NCBI GenBank assembly: GCA_050743365.1
Contig: JBOGFI010000188.1
Span: forward strand, 1 to 7,534
Source of the DNA: JBOGFI01 sp050743365
GTDB lineage: Bacteria; Actinomycetota; Acidimicrobiia; IMCC26256; JACDBD01
Direction: 5' to 3'
DNA: 7,534 bases
The position numbers and the translations under genes are program-made. The stretch's first letter is position 1; each line of letters opens with the position of its first letter. Positions 5,696 through 7,534 of this stretch are shown here, piece by piece. A model generated the notes under the pieces. That model saw nothing but the letters and a program-made list of their open reading frames with translations. It did not search any database and had not been told where the DNA came from.

Positions 5696-6310
5696 CACCG
5701 GCGCGAGGCCCCACCACTGGCGGATGCGGTTGTACATGTTGAGCACCGACGTCGCGTAGGTCGTCGAGGTCGCCCAGTTGCCGTTCCCCATCTGGTTCCA
5801 GGTCGGGGCCTTGCCCTTGGGTGACACGAGGTCGAAGCGGGGGTCGACGCAGGGATGGGCGAGGTTCGACCGCGACACCCAGGGATCGGCGTAGGCCCGG
5901 AGGTGCTGGATCTGGGCCCGCACGCCGGTACGAGCGTCGGGGAACGACGCGCCAGCGGCGCCGCCGTCGGTGGCTCCGATACCGGCGAAGTTGTTCTGCC
6001 ACGACTGCACCTGGCCGCCGTAGCGGAACCACCCCGTCTCGACGATCGACTGCGCGAAGGCGATGTCGCCCCGCACGTTCTCGTCGCCGCCTTCGTCGAG
6101 GAAGTACCCCACCAGGTCACCCAGCGGGACGCTCAGTTGCGGCGTCCCCGGCTTGTTGGCCTCGAACCAGGCGGCGATCTGCCACGCGTTCAGGTCCGAG
6201 GCACCCATCACCGGCGTCGACCCGGGCGGCGGGGACGGGGCGAAGCAGCCGGCGACCGTGACGAGTGCCAGCGCCGCCGCGGCCGTGCTGAGACGGTGAC
6301 GAAGTCGCAT
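5687..6310 (-). CDS. Glucosaminidase-domain lipoprotein (peptidoglycan hydrolase)
   Basis: 207 aa from ATG 6310, chosen because the protein then opens with a lipoprotein signal: MRLRHRLS, an Ala/Leu/Val core, lipobox VAGC (Cys-22), then a Pro/Ser linker. Residues about 55-205 resemble the N-acetylglucosaminidase family that includes FlgJ and autolysin domains: GYFLDEGGDENVRGDIAFAQ leading into SIVETGWF with the likely catalytic Glu-91, then QNNFAGIGATDGG (105-117, equivalent to the NNxFGIK motif), FPDARTGVRAQIQHLRAYA (123-141), and WATSTTYATSVLNMYNRI (179-196). It should cleave the glycan strands of peptidoglycan while anchored to the outer face of the membrane. A GGAGG is present but about 15 nt from the ATG, too far for a good ribosome site. 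It lies 52 bp downstream of the XRE gene on the same strand and may share its transcript. Confidence 0.87.
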   Translation of the reverse strand: MRLRHRLSTAAAALALVTVAGCFAPSPPPGSTPVMGASDLNAWQIAAWFEANKPGTPQLSVPLGDLVGYFLDEGGDENVRGDIAFAQSIVETGWFRYGGQVQSWQNNFAGIGATDGGAAGASFPDARTGVRAQIQHLRAYADPWVSRSNLAHPCVDPRFDLVSPKGKAPTWNQMGNGNWATSTTYATSVLNMYNRIRQWWGLAPVPV

Positions 6311-6349
6311 GATCGCGTTCTTCGACCTCCTCCGAGGGTCGGTTGAGGC

Positions 6350-6373
6350 CGAATCGCTGACGCTAGCGGTTCG
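6350..6373 (-). terminator. Imperfect hairpin over the XRE stop codon
   Basis: CGAATCGCT (6350-6358) and AGCGGTTCG (6365-6373) are inverted repeats with one mismatch and a 6-nt loop; they include the TAG stop of the XRE gene (6363-6365). No U-run follows. It could attenuate read-through into the glucosaminidase gene. Confidence 0.25.
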
Positions 6374-6731
6374 CGGCGACGTAGCTGTGGTAGACGGCGA
6401 GGAGCGCCGTCCTCTGCTCCTCGGTGAGGTCGGCGTCATCGCGGATCGCGGCCTCGGTCGAGCCGCCGTCCCCATCGCCGGGCGGATCGTCCTCGAGGAG
6501 CCCGGCCCGGGCGAGGAGCGTCTCGGCCGAGAGGTTGAGGGCCTGGGCGATCGCCTTCAGCACCCGCACCGAGGGCTCGTGCAGGCCGCGCTCGATCTGG
6601 CTGAGGTACGGGTTGGAGACGTGGGTGCGCGCGGCCAGGTCACGCAGGGAGAGATTGGCGAGGCGGCGCTGGCTGCGGATGAACTCGCCCAGCGCATCGA
6701 GGTGGGCCTGCCAGGGGTCGACCTTGGCCAT
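6363..6731 (-). CDS. XRE-family helix-turn-helix transcriptional regulator
   Basis: 122 aa from ATG 6731; the frame extends upstream but into low-complexity Pro/Arg-rich residues across a hairpin, so MAKVDPWQAHL is the better start. An XRE/Cro-type HTH occupies about 12-70: FIRSQRRLANLSLRDLAART, recognition region HVSNPYLSQIERGLHEPSVRVL, then KAIAQALNLSAETLLARAG. After an acidic Gly-rich linker (80-92) the C-terminus is helical (LTEEQRTALLAVYHSYVAANR) and may dimerise. The WQxHLDALGEFIRxQRRLANLSLR signature is shared by actinobacterial regulators such as those adjacent to hbhA-like genes in mycobacteria and rhodococci, in keeping with the gene directly upstream here. It has no Shine-Dalgarno but has a TACCTT box 7 nt before the ATG, so it is likely leaderless. 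Probable local regulator of the upstream small protein and/or the divergent patatin gene. Confidence 0.92.
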   Translation of the reverse strand: MAKVDPWQAHLDALGEFIRSQRRLANLSLRDLAARTHVSNPYLSQIERGLHEPSVRVLKAIAQALNLSAETLLARAGLLEDDPPGDGDGGSTEAAIRDDADLTEEQRTALLAVYHSYVAANR

Positions 6732-6738
6732 CGTGGAG

Positions 6739-6744
6739 AAGGTA
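6739..6744 (-). promoter_or_regulatory. Putative -10 box (TACCTT) for a leaderless XRE transcript
   Basis: On the minus strand TACCTT is followed by 7 nt and the ATG at 6731, with no Shine-Dalgarno between. The spacing fits transcription starting at the start codon. It sits just after the large hairpin, so the XRE gene could be expressed independently of the strong upstream promoter. Confidence 0.4.
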
Positions 6745-6746
6745 GT

Positions 6747-6777
6747 GCCCGGGGAGGGCGGGGGACCCTCCCCGGGC
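6747..6777 (-). terminator. 12-bp GC hairpin between the small HBHA/phasin-like gene and the XRE gene
   Basis: GCCCGGGGAGGG (6747-6758), 7-nt loop, CCCTCCCCGGGC (6766-6777): a perfect 12-bp stem starting 9 nt after the stop of the small protein gene in the direction of transcription. It is the strongest hairpin in the window. No U-run follows, so it may be an actinobacterial-type terminator, an attenuator giving high small-protein and low XRE expression, or an mRNA 3'-end stabiliser. Confidence 0.65.
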
Positions 6778-6786
6778 GATGCGGCC

Positions 6787-7065
6787 TCAGGCCGACTTGG
6801 TCTTCGGCTTCGCCGGGCTCTTGGCGGCGGGCCGGCTCGCCTCGACGAGTCCGATCGCGAAGTCACGCTGGTTGGCGAGCAGCTTCTCGGCGTAGTCGAA
6901 GTAGCGCCGGACGACCTCGCCCGGCTCGGGCAGCCAGTCGGAGAACGGCAGCTCCGGGGGCTCGGGGAGCCTCTCGCTCACGGTGCGGACCGCCTTGACG
7001 ACGGCGTCCTGGCGGTTCTTGACCGCGTCGAGGACCTTCTCGGGGACTTCGGTGATCTGGGGCAC
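6787..7065 (-). CDS. Small HBHA/phasin-like protein with Pro/Lys-rich C-terminal tail
   Basis: 92 aa from GTG 7065, selected because GAAGGAG (minus strand, 7072-7078) lies at an ideal 6-nt spacing and a near-consensus promoter lies just above. The protein has an N-terminal amphipathic helix (ITEVPEKVLDAVKNRQDAVVKAV, about 4-26, in two parts), a Pro-rich turn (LPEPPELPFSDWLPEPGE, 33-50), a second helix (VVRRYFDYAEKLLANQRDFAIGLVEA, about 51-76) and a tail with repeated Pro-Ala-Lys character (79-92). The plan resembles a short version of mycobacterial heparin-binding haemagglutinin and of the related lipid-droplet proteins of Rhodococcus, or a polyester-granule phasin. These bind surfaces of lipid inclusions and, through the basic tail, DNA or polyanions. 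No signal peptide. An XRE regulator follows, as is usual near such genes. Function is inferred; similarity is by architecture only. Confidence 0.8.
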   Translation of the reverse strand: MPQITEVPEKVLDAVKNRQDAVVKAVRTVSERLPEPPELPFSDWLPEPGEVVRRYFDYAEKLLANQRDFAIGLVEASRPAAKSPAKPKTKSA

Positions 7066-7098
7066 TGGTTGCTCCTTCGGAGGGGATCCGTCCTGCGT

Positions 7099-7128
7099 AC
7101 TATATTTCGCAGTCGCTCGGCATGTCAA
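7099..7128 (-). promoter_or_regulatory. Near-consensus housekeeping promoter (TTGACA-18-TATAGT) of the small protein gene
   Basis: On the minus strand a perfect TTGACA (7123-7128) is followed after 18 nt by TATAGT (7099-7104). Transcription would begin near 7092, giving a leader of about 27 nt that contains the strong Shine-Dalgarno. This is the only stretch of AT-rich sequence in the neighbourhood and the best promoter in the window, so the small protein is probably abundant. Confidence 0.8.
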
Positions 7129-7137
7129 GTGGAAGGG

Positions 7138-7143
7138 TAGGAT
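7138..7143 (+). promoter_or_regulatory. -10 box (TAGGAT) for a leaderless patatin transcript
   Basis: TAGGAT is followed by 6 nt and the ATG at 7150, exactly the distance expected when transcription starts on the A of the start codon. No Shine-Dalgarno lies in that gap. The matching -35 position would overlap the -35/spacer of the divergent strong promoter, so the two promoters may compete. Confidence 0.55.
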
Positions 7144-7149
7144 CCCCGC

Positions 7150-7534
7150 ATGGCCAGGATCGGTGTGGTGCTGGGCGCCGGCGGCGTGGTGGGCCACGCC
7201 TTCCACGCCGGCGTCCTCGCGGCCCTGGCCGAGGCGACCGGCTGGGACCCGCGGGAGTCCGAGATCATCGTGGGCACCTCGGCAGGGTCGGGGGTCGGCG
7301 CGTTGCTGCGAGCGGGCATCAGCGCGCCCGACCTGGCGGCCCGGGCGACCGGCGCGCCGCTGTCGCCCGACGGTGCGCGCATCGCCGCCCAGGCGGGAGG
7401 TGGCCCGCGCGCGATCCCGAGCCGGCCACCGCGCCGGGACCGCGGCCTGCCCCGCATGGCGTCGCCGGGCACGTTCGCGCGTGCCGCCCTCCCCTCGTTC
7501 CGGCCCGTGCGCCCCGGCGTCCTCGCCGCCGCCG
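7150..7534 (+). CDS. Patatin-like phospholipase/acyl hydrolase, 3' truncated
   Basis: Opens at ATG 7150 and stays open for 128 codons to the window end. The N-terminus has the patatin oxyanion-hole loop GAGGVVGHAFHAGVL (9-23) and the nucleophile elbow GTSAGS with Ser-44 in GxSxG (42-46). The second catalytic residue, Asp of the DGG/DGA motif, would be outside the window. Patatins hydrolyse ester bonds of phospholipids or neutral lipids. Residues 60-128 are Pro/Arg-rich, ending in FRPVRPGVLAAA, a pattern I associate with chromosomal actinobacterial patatin proteins, though this is recollection rather than a search. No signal peptide is evident, so a cytosolic or membrane-surface role is likely. 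The gene is divergent from the HBHA/phasin-like gene with 84 bp between starts, which suggests a shared control region and perhaps a common role in lipid inclusions. Confidence 0.85.
   Translation, partial: MARIGVVLGAGGVVGHAFHAGVLAALAEATGWDPRESEIIVGTSAGSGVGALLRAGISAPDLAARATGAPLSPDGARIAAQAGGGPRAIPSRPPRRDRGLPRMASPGTFARAALPSFRPVRPGVLAAA

Noticed and set aside
4459..6120. A 553-codon minus-strand open frame opposite mscR and overlapping the lipoprotein gene
   Set aside because: No recognisable domain, biased composition, and it conflicts with two well-supported genes.
5687..6731. XRE regulator plus glucosaminidase as a prophage remnant (repressor and endolysin)
   Set aside because: The hydrolase carries a lipoprotein signal, which phage lysins generally lack, and the regulator belongs to a chromosomal actinobacterial type. 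No integrase, attachment site or composition shift is seen.
7125..7472. Minus-strand 115-codon frame opposite the patatin gene
   Set aside because: The plus strand has the GxSxG elbow and oxyanion-hole motifs in the same region; the antisense frame has none.
7150..7534. Patatin gene as an anti-phage effector (CBASS CapV-like)
   Set aside because: No nucleotide cyclase or other defence gene is visible on the left, and the Pro/Arg-rich segment after the elbow looks like ordinary chromosomal actinobacterial patatins. The right side is cut, so this cannot be excluded fully.

Overview
The window is a GC-rich chromosomal stretch that reads as Actinomycetota. The clearest taxonomic clue is a mycothiol-dependent formaldehyde dehydrogenase, since mycothiol is an actinobacterial thiol. 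The GC-biased third codon positions, the OmpR-type two-component pair and the likely leaderless genes agree. A deep-branching lineage such as Acidimicrobiia would fit, but that is inference. No tRNA, rRNA, CRISPR array or insertion sequence was seen.

Left part (1-1537, minus strand): a 3'-truncated protein/small-molecule acyltransferase with an N-terminal GNAT domain fused to a CoA-binding domain, preceded by the gene of a small secreted protein built from two cysteine-containing repeats. This secreted protein is divergent from a two-component system. The 145-154 bp between them carries a perfect 16-bp palindrome and three helically phased CCTGAG boxes, two of them in the 11-bp tandem arrangement typical of OmpR/PhoB regulators.

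Centre (1692-5574, plus strand): response regulator, histidine kinase 4 bp downstream, an endonuclease/exonuclease/phosphatase-family hydrolase, then the S-(hydroxymethyl)mycothiol dehydrogenase mscR. The first two are an operon. The other two may be read through or may use their own weak, near-leaderless promoters.

Right part (5687-7534): three minus-strand genes converge on mscR. In transcription order they are a small HBHA/phasin-like protein with a Pro/Lys-rich tail, an XRE-family regulator and a glucosaminidase-type lipoprotein. The small protein has the best promoter in the window (TTGACA-18-TATAGT) and an excellent Shine-Dalgarno, and a 12-bp GC hairpin separates it from the XRE gene. 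Divergent from it, at the right edge, begins a patatin-like phospholipase, cut by the window end.

The two most interesting groupings are (i) the secreted Cys-repeat protein, the phased boxes and the two-component system, which look like a self-contained envelope-sensing unit, and (ii) the small HBHA/phasin-like protein, its XRE regulator and a divergent lipid hydrolase, which resemble actinobacterial lipid-droplet loci. Both functional readings are inference from motifs and gene order.
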